Part shown: piece after piece, positions 26,863 to 34,967 of the stretch
How the letters are laid out: each line of letters begins with the position of its first letter
How positions within the stretch are numbered: the first letter of the stretch is position 1
Assembly: GCA_027490195.1 (NCBI GenBank)
Contig: JAIXYN010000059.1
Coordinates: forward strand, 112,166 to 176,165
Length of the DNA stretch: 64,000 nt
DNA from: Verrucomicrobiaceae bacterium
GTDB lineage: Bacteria > Verrucomicrobiota > Verrucomicrobiia > Verrucomicrobiales > Verrucomicrobiaceae
Direction of reading: 5' to 3'
Notes under the pieces: model-generated
Seen by the model: only the letters and a program-made list of their open reading frames with translations
Told to the model about the DNA's origin: nothing
Database searches by the model: none
Made by a program: the position numbers and the translations under genes

Positions 26863-28029
26863 TTATGCGTGAAGCCCGTTAACGAACTGACCAAACTCCA
26901 TAGCCTTGGCCCGCCAGGTTTCAGACTCGATAAAGCGCTGCGTTCCTTGCATGTCGAATGAGAGCTTCCCTTCAGTGGCTGCGACCACAGCTTCCACGAA
27001 TGCGCTTCGGTCCTTGGCGACATGGACAAATTGAGACAGCCTCTCAGCCTCTGGGAGCGCTGTGGAGATAACGGGCCGCGCACATGCCAGATATTCTTTA
27101 ATCTTGAGCGGGCTACAACTGCACGCGAGTTCAGACAGCACAAAAGGTATAATGAAGAGGTTTGCAGTGTTCAAGCTCCCCGGCAGATGCTCATAGGGTA
27201 TGGCGGGCTCAACGTGAATGTTAGCCACACCTTCGAACATGTGGACAGAGACTGTGGCTGGACCGATGAGTCGTATGACCGTCTTGGGCAGTCGGCTGGC
27301 GACCTCTAAGATGAGGTCAAGATCAAGCCGCTCATCAATCATTCCAAAATAAACAATCTCAAAATGCTCTGTGAGTTGTTGCGGTTGAGAACGGGAAAAA
27401 TGAACCGTATTCACCCCTTGGTTCAAAGTGTACACAGGTTTGCCTGACTGTTGAAATTGAGCAGCCAGGAGATCTGACACGGCCACGATGGCATCCACAC
27501 GGTTCGTCAACAAACGCTCCATCTGCGAAATGTGTTGCTGATTCATACCAGGCCAAAGGGCATACTGGTCTGCGCAGTAGTATATGCTCCTTTCTTCACC
27601 CAGTTTGCCCACAAAATCTCCCTGAGCCGGAGTGGTGACCACAAGCGTGTGTTTATTAAAATCAAGACTGCGAGTGGCTTTTGCAACACTTCGGCGCACC
27701 AACCAGATATTGAGGAGTCTGACGAGCTTAATCCTCGTGAAGGGCAGTGTTGGTGGGCAGATGACAGTCAAGCCATTTCGAACTTTAGCAAAACAACGCC
27801 GCCTGCCAGAAACAAAATCGACAATTTTTTGAACCGATCGCTTTAAATCACGCATGGTAAATTGCGGCATACGCAACCCCACAGTTTCCACCCAAAGCAC
27901 CGGACTGAACCCCAAAAACTCACTGAAGAGGTGCTGACTGGATGAAGGATGCCTACCCCAGTCAGGCCCAAAAACCACCCATTGGAAATCCGAGAAGGGA
28001 TGATGACTGGTTTTGGATTCGTCTGACAT
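26863..28029 (-). CDS. Glycosyltransferase, GT-B fold (TuaH/GumK-like)
   Basis: A 388-residue protein. The N-terminus reads WVVFGPDWGRHPSSSQHL, followed by a SIYYCADQYALWPG segment and VDAIVAVSDLLAA, then TLNQGVNTVHF; this order recalls TuaH/GumK-like glucuronosyl or glucosyl transferases. The C-terminal domain has IVYFGMIDERLDLDL, IIPFVLSELACSCSPLKIKEYLACARPVI, the donor-binding part with the conserved K-x-x-E-Y-L/M-A segment. GumK-like enzymes use UDP-glucuronate, which would fit the neighbouring sugar dehydrogenase if that makes UDP-glucuronate; this link is inference. Confidence 0.82.
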   Translation of the reverse strand: MSDESKTSHHPFSDFQWVVFGPDWGRHPSSSQHLFSEFLGFSPVLWVETVGLRMPQFTMRDLKRSVQKIVDFVSGRRRCFAKVRNGLTVICPPTLPFTRIKLVRLLNIWLVRRSVAKATRSLDFNKHTLVVTTPAQGDFVGKLGEERSIYYCADQYALWPGMNQQHISQMERLLTNRVDAIVAVSDLLAAQFQQSGKPVYTLNQGVNTVHFSRSQPQQLTEHFEIVYFGMIDERLDLDLILEVASRLPKTVIRLIGPATVSVHMFEGVANIHVEPAIPYEHLPGSLNTANLFIIPFVLSELACSCSPLKIKEYLACARPVISTALPEAERLSQFVHVAKDRSAFVEAVVAATEGKLSFDMQGTQRFIESETWRAKAMEFGQFVNGLHA

Positions 28030-28038
28030 CTGGGGAAT

Positions 28039-28950
28039 CTAATTTATGAACTTTCGGCTAAAGAGTGTCAACCACTGGTTGGGCAGACACTTGAATATGC
28101 CGATCCCTACAGCCTTGCAGATAAGCCAACCGCAATCCGCAGCCCCCAGCAAACCGTAGTGAAAAATTTTGAAGCGGATAAGGCCTGGCGCATACCACCA
28201 AACTTTCGGGTTTCCAAACCCCTGCATGATGGCCAGCCACGAAAGACGAGCGTCCGCCCAAGACCAATAGCTCGCAGTATCGTTGCGGTCTGCCACTCCC
28301 ACAGCCGCCGGGACCAGAAGAACAGGGATGCCAGCCCGATGAGCACGAAGCGTGAAATCGACATCCGCAAAGTTATGTTTGATCCAGCTGCCATCTGGGA
28401 TTCCGATTCGACCGCAGACCGATGCAGGAATGGCCACCATATTGCCATGCAGCCATTCCACTGGCAGCGGAGGTTCCGTCGGTTTTGGAGAGGTCGCCGC
28501 GCATCTTGGCCAGCGATGCTTCATGATTCCCCCTGAATACACAAAGGCTCCATCTGGAGTCCTGCAGACGCCTCCACAAACAGCCTTGTTTTCCACGGCC
28601 AGTCGAACCAGATGTTCCAAGCTGCCTTGCTCCGGCAGGCTGTCATCATTCAACCAACAAACACACTCGGCACCAGCAGCAAGTGCCGTTTCCATTCCAA
28701 GCCGCATGGCTCCCGCCCACCATAAGCTGCCGTCACCGCTCACGGTGCGCACCCATGGAAAGTCTTCTCTGAGCATTTCCAGAGTCCCATCGATGCTCCC
28801 ATCATCGATGACCAGCACCTCGGCCCAGGCACGGATGCCAAGCCCATCAAGATGGGTCAAGCAACGCTTAGTAATGGTCCGACGATTGTGGACGGGCACA
28901 AGGAGCCACACCAATTGCTGCCCATCTGCGATTGGGGATGGAGCCGACAT
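28039..28950 (-). CDS. GT2 glycosyltransferase (rhamnosyltransferase-like)
   Basis: A 303-residue GT-A transferase with LVPVHNRRTI at the N-terminus, EVLVIDDGSIDGT, then DGSLWWAGAMRLGM and CVCWLNDDSLP, the last giving the metal-binding D-D. This combination, with the WWAGA segment, is shared with RfbF/WbbL-like rhamnosyltransferases. Later VEWLHGNMVAIP and HNFADVDFTLRAHRAG, which contains the catalytic D-x-D-x-x-x-R region, complete the domain. ATG at 28950 is used. It lies 9 bases upstream of the GumK-like transferase gene on the same strand, so the two form an operon. Confidence 0.87.
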   Translation of the reverse strand: MSAPSPIADGQQLVWLLVPVHNRRTITKRCLTHLDGLGIRAWAEVLVIDDGSIDGTLEMLREDFPWVRTVSGDGSLWWAGAMRLGMETALAAGAECVCWLNDDSLPEQGSLEHLVRLAVENKAVCGGVCRTPDGAFVYSGGIMKHRWPRCAATSPKPTEPPLPVEWLHGNMVAIPASVCGRIGIPDGSWIKHNFADVDFTLRAHRAGIPVLLVPAAVGVADRNDTASYWSWADARLSWLAIMQGFGNPKVWWYAPGLIRFKIFHYGLLGAADCGWLICKAVGIGIFKCLPNQWLTLFSRKFIN

Positions 28951-29202
28951 ACGGCCCAATTACGAGCTTGCAACTCAACCCGCAAGCTAGGATTAACCGA
29001 CCGCTCATGACATTTTTCGAACGTGAGATTCATTGTTTATTCCCCCGAGCAGGTAAAGCGATGAGAGTGATGCAAACTCTGATAAGATCAGACACTTCAG
29101 CAGATCCACAAGGTAATCATCCCACGCAGCAGCCCAGGTGAGATCATCTTTATAAATTTTCTGAGAGAAATGGCGAAGGGTGCGACTTCTGACAATCGCC
29201 GC

Positions 29203-29979
29203 TCAAATCCATCCACGCCAGAGATACACATAATGGCCGATGATTTCGTGCGTCCAGCAGGCGAATTTTTCAAACCCGTGATAATCAGGCCAATGAAACC
29301 AGTAAAGATCACCCAGGTGATTGAGACTGCTGTGGTAGTTGCAAGGAACGGGAATCACCTGAACGTCCGTCTTGCGGAAAACGGCCAATGTGCGTGGCAT
29401 GTGGCTCGCGCTGGTAACGAGCAGAAGTCGTTTCAAGCCGCGCTGCTTCATCAGTGCCGCGACCTTGAGAGCCTCATCATGCGTGTCACTGCAAACCCCA
29501 ATGCTGTGCCATTGGATCTTGAGAGAAACATGATTTGCGAGGTAGTCACGAACCGCATCCGCCTCGGAAAACATCCGGCCCTCATGGGGATATCCACCGC
29601 CACCCAAGATCAGCAGCGGAGCCCTCCCCATCGTCGCAAGCGTGAGAGCTGTACTCAGTCGGTCCGCTCCAGATTTCAGATGAAATCCCGTGGGCTCTGA
29701 CAAGGAGGGCTCAACGCCGCCACCGAGACATAGAATTGCATCTGCGGCAGGGAGTTGGTTAAGTTGGACCTTTGGATTCTGGTTCTCAAGGCCTGCCAGA
29801 AGAATGGAAGCTATGGGCGTGCATGAGATAACGGTAAGCAGCACCCAGGAGATGGCAGGCATCCACAAGCTGCGACTTCGGCGAATCCAAATCATCCTCA
29901 GCAGCCAGATTCCCAGAATGAGCCAGCTCAAAAACAACGGCTGAGTGAATTGCAGGGCGGTTTTTAAAAGCGTGTTCAC
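29203..29979 (-). CDS. ElyC/YdcF-like DUF218 protein with N-terminal membrane helices
   Basis: A 258-residue protein. Two membrane helices lie near residues 15-60, then a soluble DUF218 domain: AADAILCLGGGVEP, RLSTALTLATMG, LLILGGGGYP, FSEADAVRDYL, SDTHDEALKVAALM, LLLVTSASHMPRTLAVFRK. These are the conserved G-G-G, S-x-x-T-x-E-N/D and T-S-x-x-H-x-x-R positions. In E. coli ElyC affects envelope polysaccharide and undecaprenyl-phosphate use, which suits a gene at the edge of a glycan cluster. Start is GTG at 29979 or TTG at 29982; no ATG is available nearby. About 250 bases between its stop and the downstream gene show no gene. Confidence 0.8.
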   Translation of the reverse strand: MNTLLKTALQFTQPLFLSWLILGIWLLRMIWIRRSRSLWMPAISWVLLTVISCTPIASILLAGLENQNPKVQLNQLPAADAILCLGGGVEPSLSEPTGFHLKSGADRLSTALTLATMGRAPLLILGGGGYPHEGRMFSEADAVRDYLANHVSLKIQWHSIGVCSDTHDEALKVAALMKQRGLKRLLLVTSASHMPRTLAVFRKTDVQVIPVPCNYHSSLNHLGDLYWFHWPDYHGFEKFACWTHEIIGHYVYLWRGWI

Positions 29980-30029
29980 CAAAAAGAGTAGGGTAGCAGT
30001 AGGTTATTCTGCAACCGCTCAGGCAAAAA

Positions 30030-31085
30030 ATGTTCATGCTGCGCGTCGCCTCTGATGCAATTGTCCAAGGCCCGTTCAGCACCTCGGCACCATGGCAATT
30101 GCAAGGCATTCACTTCGAGGTAATCTCCAAAACGCTCCCCTTTATTATATCACCCAGCTTGAAGCGTCTATCCCTGCATTCCTTGATTTTGTCTTGCCTG
30201 CTTGTTGGGATTGGTGTCGCCGTGCTGCTGCCGCTGCCAGAGGGTTGGTCCGCAGGCTGGCGTGGAGAGTTGATCAACCGCATGCATGTCCCCATGATGG
30301 GTATTTGCTTCGTGGTATTGGAGGGCTCGTTCCGCACGACGGCCAAGCGGAATAAGCGTAGCGTATTCTCGGCTGTTAGGTCAGCGATCCTATTGACCGC
30401 CTTGATCGAAATTGTCCAGCCTTGGTTTCACCGCACCGCAGACATGGGCGACTTCATGTGGGGACTGGCAGGGATTGTCGCAGGCACTCCCTGGATTTTG
30501 GCAGACATGATCCAATCGACATGGTTGCGATTGATCTCACGCATTCTGGCCATGCTCATCCTTCTATCACCGCCTCTGTTATTGGCAGGCCAGGTGCTAT
30601 TGGCAAAGCAGGCTGCAGACAGACAGTTTCCCGTGTTGACTGATTTCAAAGGAGAACTAGGGGGCTTTTTTTGGTCCATGGAGCCATACGCGGACTCCTC
30701 CAATGAGAAAATCGGTCGGCATGGCAGCATGATCTTGGTGCGCACCGGCGAAAAAGCGGCCAGCGCGCATCTGGACGCCCGTGGTCGCGACTGGACGCCC
30801 TTTGATCGTCTAGAAATTGATGGAACCTTGGAGGCTTCGGAGGCAGTCGAAGTAGGCCTGCGGCTCGACTTGAACAACAAAGTGGGTCCACGACTTCGGG
30901 CTGGAGCGTGGATGCTTCCAGGCCACCACCGAATTCAAATTCAATGGCCGGTTTCTGATCAACCCCATCATGTCCACCAAATGGTTGTCTTTCTGGCAGC
31001 AGGAGAACCTGCTGCCAGCCTGCATATCCACCAGCTTCGTCTGGTTCGGCGCGAAGATAGTTCTTCCCCTTCGTTTCAGAAGTAA
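30030..31085 (+). CDS. VanZ-like membrane protein with C-terminal beta domain
   Basis: A 351-residue protein. Residues about 45-190 carry four to five helices with the VanZ pattern: LLPLPEG, INRMHVPMMG, then ALIEIVQPWFHRTADMGDFMWGLAGIVAG, with Glu and Gln spaced from R..D..D..G as in VanZ-like proteins. Residues about 205-350 are predicted beta-rich and resemble a carbohydrate-binding-like module (many Trp, Asp and His; DRLEIDGTLEA, RIQIQWP). VanZ proteins are linked to glycopeptide tolerance or envelope sugar chemistry, but the mechanism is poorly known. Divergent from the ElyC-like gene with a 50-base gap. Confidence 0.75.
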   Translation: MFMLRVASDAIVQGPFSTSAPWQLQGIHFEVISKTLPFIISPSLKRLSLHSLILSCLLVGIGVAVLLPLPEGWSAGWRGELINRMHVPMMGICFVVLEGSFRTTAKRNKRSVFSAVRSAILLTALIEIVQPWFHRTADMGDFMWGLAGIVAGTPWILADMIQSTWLRLISRILAMLILLSPPLLLAGQVLLAKQAADRQFPVLTDFKGELGGFFWSMEPYADSSNEKIGRHGSMILVRTGEKAASAHLDARGRDWTPFDRLEIDGTLEASEAVEVGLRLDLNNKVGPRLRAGAWMLPGHHRIQIQWPVSDQPHHVHQMVVFLAAGEPAASLHIHQLRLVRREDSSSPSFQK

Positions 31086-31174
31086 GAGACCATAAGAGCT
31101 GATGGCATAGGACGATTCCCCTCATCTGCGGGAAATGACTGCCCGGGGTGAAAGGCGATGTTTGAGATACACTT

Positions 31175-31387
31175 TTGCACTTCGATTCAACAGTGATGCA
31201 CAAGCCCCGGAGGAATCTCTGCTGGAAGCATTCGCCTGCATCAGCAACCAGCTTATCTCACGCATGCCCTGCTGCTCTCACTGGTGGAGCAATGGCGGCC
31301 TCTTGGATGATTCACCAGTGGGTCGAAAAACCCTTTTTTGCGCCTGAGACGCCTTCTCGGCAGCAGCACGCAATCACCACAGCGTAA
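31175..31387 (+). pseudogene. Decayed C-terminus of an acyltransferase 3 gene
   Basis: The 469-base gap between 31086 and 31554 holds no intact gene. In one plus-strand frame the segment GGAMAASWMIHQWVEKPFF ends before TAA at 31387. This matches the closing helix and (V/I)EKPF motif of acyltransferase 3 proteins. Just upstream, a different frame reads PAYLTHALLLSLV, which fits the preceding Y-L-x-H-x helix. The two can be joined only by a frameshift, and no upstream part of the family remains. The simplest reading is a frameshifted, 5'-deleted copy of the acyltransferases that populate this cluster. Confidence 0.45.
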
Positions 31388-31554
31388 GCAATCGGCCCCA
31401 TGAGTGCTGAATCATGTTTAGAGGAGCCTAAAACTCGATTCATTCTTGCTTCCAAAGTCTGATTTGAAGCGCCCCCGCTTGCGGTCTGCGTGTTTCGTTC
31501 GGAGCGTACCATGGTAGCACGCTTTCTGTGTTCCCTTTTTGAGCTTACACTATC

Positions 31555-32220
31555 ATGAACACCCCACCCTCCATTCGTGTCGCCTGTGTCGAGGATGATC
31601 CGCATTTTCAGGCACTCCTGCGCAAAATTCTGACACCCGAACGTGGTTTTGATCTTCTAGGAGTTTTCGAAAACGCCGAACAGGCCGTGGCATCCATATT
31701 GCACTCTCGTCCAGATGTCGTGCTGCTCGACATGAAGCTACCAGGAAAAACCGGCATCGAATGCCTTGGCATGCTCGAATCCCGCATGCCTGCCACAGCA
31801 TTTGTCATGCTGACAGGTGATGACACTCCGCAGCAGGTCTTCGCCGCACTCAAGGCCGGTGCCTGTGGCTACGTACTGAAAACCGCATCGACCGAAGATC
31901 TGCTCGAAGCCGTGCGCGCTGCCGCGATTGGCGGATGCCCTCTCAGTCCTGCGATTTCACGCCTAGTGATCTCAGCCTTTCAAACCAAGGCGGTCAAAGT
32001 CCCGCCACTCATGCCCGGCATCACGCACCGTGAAAATGAATTGCTGGCTCTTTTTGTGAAAGGCATGAGCGCCAAAGAAGCCGCCTACGAGATGGGCATC
32101 AGCTATGAAACTGTGCGGGATTATTTGAAGACCATCTATCACAAGCTCAAAGTCAGATCACGCACTGAGGCCGTGCTGAAATACGTCCGCAATCAGCAAG
32201 GTCCTGCACTCGCGTTCTGA
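31555..32220 (+). CDS. NarL/LuxR-family two-component response regulator
   Basis: A 221-residue regulator. The receiver domain (7-125) has the acidic pair in VEDD, phospho-acceptor Asp59 in VVLLDMKLPG, Thr87 in VMLTGDD and Lys109 in GYVLKTAS, so it should be phosphorylated normally. The C-terminal LuxR-type HTH (about 150-215) reads THRENELLALFVKGMSAKEAAYEMGISYETVRDYLKTIYHKLKV. It binds DNA when activated. No histidine kinase lies in the window, so its partner is elsewhere. It is preceded by the acyltransferase remnant and followed by a short hairpin. Function of the regulon unknown. Confidence 0.92.
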   Translation: MNTPPSIRVACVEDDPHFQALLRKILTPERGFDLLGVFENAEQAVASILHSRPDVVLLDMKLPGKTGIECLGMLESRMPATAFVMLTGDDTPQQVFAALKAGACGYVLKTASTEDLLEAVRAAAIGGCPLSPAISRLVISAFQTKAVKVPPLMPGITHRENELLALFVKGMSAKEAAYEMGISYETVRDYLKTIYHKLKVRSRTEAVLKYVRNQQGPALAF

Positions 32221-32562
32221 TCAGCGTCCACGCAGCTTCTTCTTGCTGCGTGCAGCTGCCCTTCGGTCCATATCCATTTCGCAAACCATCCCGGCCAGCA
32301 TGCGCCAGTGAGACAGATTCTTCGTCTGCATGAGAATGCGCTCCACCGTTCCATGCAGGTAGCAGATGGTAGTCGTGCAGTATGGCCATACACTGGCGGT
32401 TGAGCACGGGACGCTGATCCTCAGAATCTTTTCTTTGCTCTCCAAGACTACGCCTGGGCCATTGAGCATTTGCAGCGCGGCCACAGTTGCAAACGCCTGG
32501 CTCGGCGTGTTGCCGAGCCTGCAGCAGATGCTCACAGCGCTCTTCATGCGCCGGCCAGACAT
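32221..32562 (-). CDS. Hypothetical protein (uncertain)
   Basis: A 113-codon frame with ATG start and TGA stop fills the gap between the response regulator and the helicase gene. The sequence (for example AFATVAALQMLNGPGVVLE near the middle, and a Lys/Arg-rich C-terminus) is not obviously random, yet no family is recognised. Its last codons coincide with an 8-bp hairpin. A frame on the other strand also spans the gap, which lowers confidence. It could be a real small basic protein or a chance ORF. Confidence 0.33.
   Translation of the reverse strand: MSGRRMKSAVSICCRLGNTPSQAFATVAALQMLNGPGVVLESKEKILRISVPCSTASVWPYCTTTICYLHGTVERILMQTKNLSHWRMLAGMVCEMDMDRRAAARSKKKLRGR
32229..32252. other. 8-bp perfect hairpin after the response regulator
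   Basis: CACGCAGC and GCTGCGTG flank an 8-base pyrimidine loop (TTCTTCTT) nine bases beyond the regulator stop. There is no U-tract in either direction, so intrinsic termination is doubtful. Confidence 0.3.
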
Positions 32563-32615
32563 GCCACCGCCTGCGTTAGATTACGGGCGGCTCAAAGCCT
32601 GGGCAGCCATGCGCT

Positions 32616-34232
32616 TTACCGCCGCTTCTTCTTTTTGCGGCCGGTGAGGATCGCGCGTGCACGATCTTCGTCGTCCAGAGCGGTGGTGTATTTGTAGCTG
32701 AAGCCTTCGAGCTTCCGGCGCTCAATCTTCTGGCTGATGAGGCGCTCGATGGAGGCCACGTTCATGAGTTCGTCGGCAGCAAAGAGGGTGAAGGCATCCC
32801 CTTCCTTCTGCGCACGACCGGTGCGGCCAATACGGTGAACGTAGTCTTCCGAATGCTCGGGGACCATGTAGTTGATGACGTGCGTCACGCCGCTGACATC
32901 CAGACCACGCGCGGCGAGATCGGTGGCGACGATGATTTCAAATTCACCGTTACGGAAGCCCTGCAGGGCGCGTTCGCGATCACGCTGGCCAATGTCGGAG
33001 TGCATGACCGCAACTTTGTATTCGTTGAGCTGGTTGAGGGCGGAGTAGATCTGATCGGCCTGAACCTTCGTGCGGGTGAAAATCATGACGCTCTCGAAGT
33101 GGGTCTGCTTCAGGATCGCGAGCAGGAGCTCCATGCGCTGGTCGCTGGCGATCGGATACATGTAATGGCTGACAGTCTCTGCAGCCGAGAAGCGGATGCC
33201 CACTTCAACGCTTTCGGGATCTTTGAGCGCGAAATCCGCGAGGCTCTTGATCTGCGGCGGCATGGTGGCGGAGAAAAACAGCGTCTGGCGCACAGGCGGC
33301 GTTTTTTCAATAATGCGGCGCACGTCGGGAAGGAATCCCATGTCGAGCATGCGATCGACTTCATCGAGTATCAGCACTTCAATGCCGCGAAGGTCAGCGA
33401 TGCCTTCCTGCATGAAATCAAGCAGACGTCCGGGAGTGGCGACGACGATATCCACGCCCTCCTGCAGGCCTTTGCGCTGCTTGTCGTAGCCAACGCCACC
33501 ATGAACAAGAAGAACTCGCAGGCCGGTATGTTTGCCATATTTTTCAAACTGTTCGACCACCTGCGCGGCCAGCTCACGGACGGGTTCGAGGACGAGCACA
33601 CGGAATTTCCCAGGAGCCCCCATGCGAGTGAGTGTAGGCAACGCGAAAGCGGCAGTCTTACCAGTGCCGGTCTGCGAAGCACCGATCACATCCCGGCCAG
33701 TGAGGATGATGGGGATCGACTTTTCCTGAATAGTTGTGGGCTTTTCGTAGCCGGATTCACGAATGGCTGCCAGCACGGCTGGCGAGAGACCCAGCACTTC
33801 AAAGGCTTCAGGAAAGGGTCCTTCAGGGACGGGTGGCGGCGAGGGCGGAGCCACCGATGAGTAGTTCACACGTTCGGGCTTGTCCTCACGGGGACCGCGC
33901 GGCGGCCGCTTGTCATCGCGCTCACGTCCACGCGGCGGACCGCGCCGTCCATCACGCTCTGGGCGCTCTGCACGGTCACCACGCTCACGCGGCGGCGGGC
34001 GGCCTTCACGCGGTTGACGGGCGGCAAGCTCGCGGGGCCTGTCCTCATGCGGACGCTTGTGGGCGTGAATGGAGGCGGGATGATGCGCTTTCGACTGTCC
34101 TGCATCTTTGACAGGCACATGTGCCGCATCCTTCTTCTTGCCTCCGCCAATGACACGTTTCAGGCCGTCTTTTAGACGGCTGAAAAGGGAGGGTTTCTTC
34201 GGGGCGTGTTCGGGTCTGCGTGGGGTGGTCAC
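32616..34232 (-). CDS. DEAD-box RNA helicase, RhlE-like, DEVD motif II
   Basis: A 538-residue ATP-dependent RNA helicase. Residues 1-140 are basic, low-complexity (rich in Arg, Pro, Gly, Glu) and likely disordered, suited to RNA binding. The core has the Q motif (GYEKPTTIQ), motif I ASQTGTGKT, Ia PVRELA, TPGRL, motif II DEVD instead of DEAD, SAT (motif III), and in domain 2 MIFTRTK, ATDLAARGLD and HRIGRTGRA (motif VI). All catalytic motifs other than the Ala-to-Val change are intact. The start is GTG at 34232 and no ATG lies upstream. Likely role: RNA remodelling in ribosome assembly or cold adaptation, inferred from family. Confidence 0.92.
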   Translation of the reverse strand: MTTPRRPEHAPKKPSLFSRLKDGLKRVIGGGKKKDAAHVPVKDAGQSKAHHPASIHAHKRPHEDRPRELAARQPREGRPPPRERGDRAERPERDGRRGPPRGRERDDKRPPRGPREDKPERVNYSSVAPPSPPPVPEGPFPEAFEVLGLSPAVLAAIRESGYEKPTTIQEKSIPIILTGRDVIGASQTGTGKTAAFALPTLTRMGAPGKFRVLVLEPVRELAAQVVEQFEKYGKHTGLRVLLVHGGVGYDKQRKGLQEGVDIVVATPGRLLDFMQEGIADLRGIEVLILDEVDRMLDMGFLPDVRRIIEKTPPVRQTLFFSATMPPQIKSLADFALKDPESVEVGIRFSAAETVSHYMYPIASDQRMELLLAILKQTHFESVMIFTRTKVQADQIYSALNQLNEYKVAVMHSDIGQRDRERALQGFRNGEFEIIVATDLAARGLDVSGVTHVINYMVPEHSEDYVHRIGRTGRAQKEGDAFTLFAADELMNVASIERLISQKIERRKLEGFSYKYTTALDDEDRARAILTGRKKKKRR

Positions 34233-34313
34233 AAGCGTTTTCTAGAGTAGGAGGCAGGGTTTATCGGCCAGTTTGGGGGACAATGCAAACCCGCAGACAT
34301 CCGACGGATGGGG

Positions 34314-34796
34314 TCAGAGCTTCATCGCATAGTGCGCCTGGCGGGCAACTTCCTCAAAACCACAGCTCGGATATAGGTGCTGGCCGATGGCATTTGAGGC
34401 CATGGTTTCGATCTGCGCGAGCTTCATGCCCTCATCACGCATGTAATCGAGCGCATGCTGGATTAAACGGCGCCCCAGCCCCAATCCCCGGGCGCTCTCC
34501 ACCACAGCAATGTTGGGAATGCGGCCCCTCTCATTCACCCGATCAAGCCGGGTGGTGATGTAACCAAGGATCTCGGTGCCCCGTTCGGCCACGAAACACC
34601 CCTCTGGGCACTGCGACACGTCGTCGTCGATGTGGCTGGCCTTGCGCACCTTCCAGTCACGCTCATTCCAGAGCCCAAATTTATGCTCCAGCATCTGCTC
34701 CAAGGCGACACTGCCAAAGGAGGCCACTGTGATCTGGCGCAATTGCGACAAGTCCTTGTCCTGATACGGGCGGATAATGAGAAGCGGTTCGTCCAT
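34314..34796 (-). CDS. GNAT-family N-acetyltransferase
   Basis: A 160-residue acetyl-CoA-dependent acetyltransferase. Strand 1 is LLIIRPYQDKDLSQL, motif A is IPNIAVVESARGLGLGRRLIQHAL, containing the pyrophosphate-binding R-x-x-G-L-G-R/A pattern, and motif B is GMKLAQIETMASN..GQHLYPSCGFEEV, typical of GNAT enzymes. CFVAERGTEILGYITT is motif D. Possible substrates include protein N-termini, aminoglycosides or small amines; none can be chosen from sequence. ATG at 34796 is preferred over the longer reading, whose extra residues are not part of the fold. Confidence 0.85.
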   Translation of the reverse strand: MDEPLLIIRPYQDKDLSQLRQITVASFGSVALEQMLEHKFGLWNERDWKVRKASHIDDDVSQCPEGCFVAERGTEILGYITTRLDRVNERGRIPNIAVVESARGLGLGRRLIQHALDYMRDEGMKLAQIETMASNAIGQHLYPSCGFEEVARQAHYAMKL

Positions 34797-34892
34797 GATT
34801 GCGGGGGTTGTAAAACGGGGAAAAAAGTGGCATGCTATCCCGTTTAACAAGCATCATTGTCTTTAATGGCACGGGTCTTGCGAAATAGAGGC

Positions 34893-34921
34893 TTGGTTCC
34901 TGACGTTAACGATAGTAATAA
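34893..34921 (+). promoter_or_regulatory. Candidate sigma-70 promoter of the L,D-transpeptidase gene
   Basis: TTGGTT (-35 like), 17 bases, TAATAA (-10 like) lies in the AT-rich divergent region and points at the gene starting 47 bases downstream. Only a match to consensus; weak. Confidence 0.25.
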
Positions 34922-34967
34922 TAATTCAGAGTTGCGAACATCTTAGTTTATATCATTCTTCTGGCCC

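Noticed and set aside
29010..29202. Open frame continuing after the ElyC-like stop for over 60 codons
   Set aside because: It follows an in-frame TGA, lacks a good start codon, and the ElyC-like protein already has normal length. Probably chance.
32366..32647. 93-codon plus-strand ORF in the gap after the response regulator
   Set aside because: It runs into the 3' end of the helicase gene on the other strand and has no recognisable sequence; the opposite-strand ORF is a slightly better candidate.
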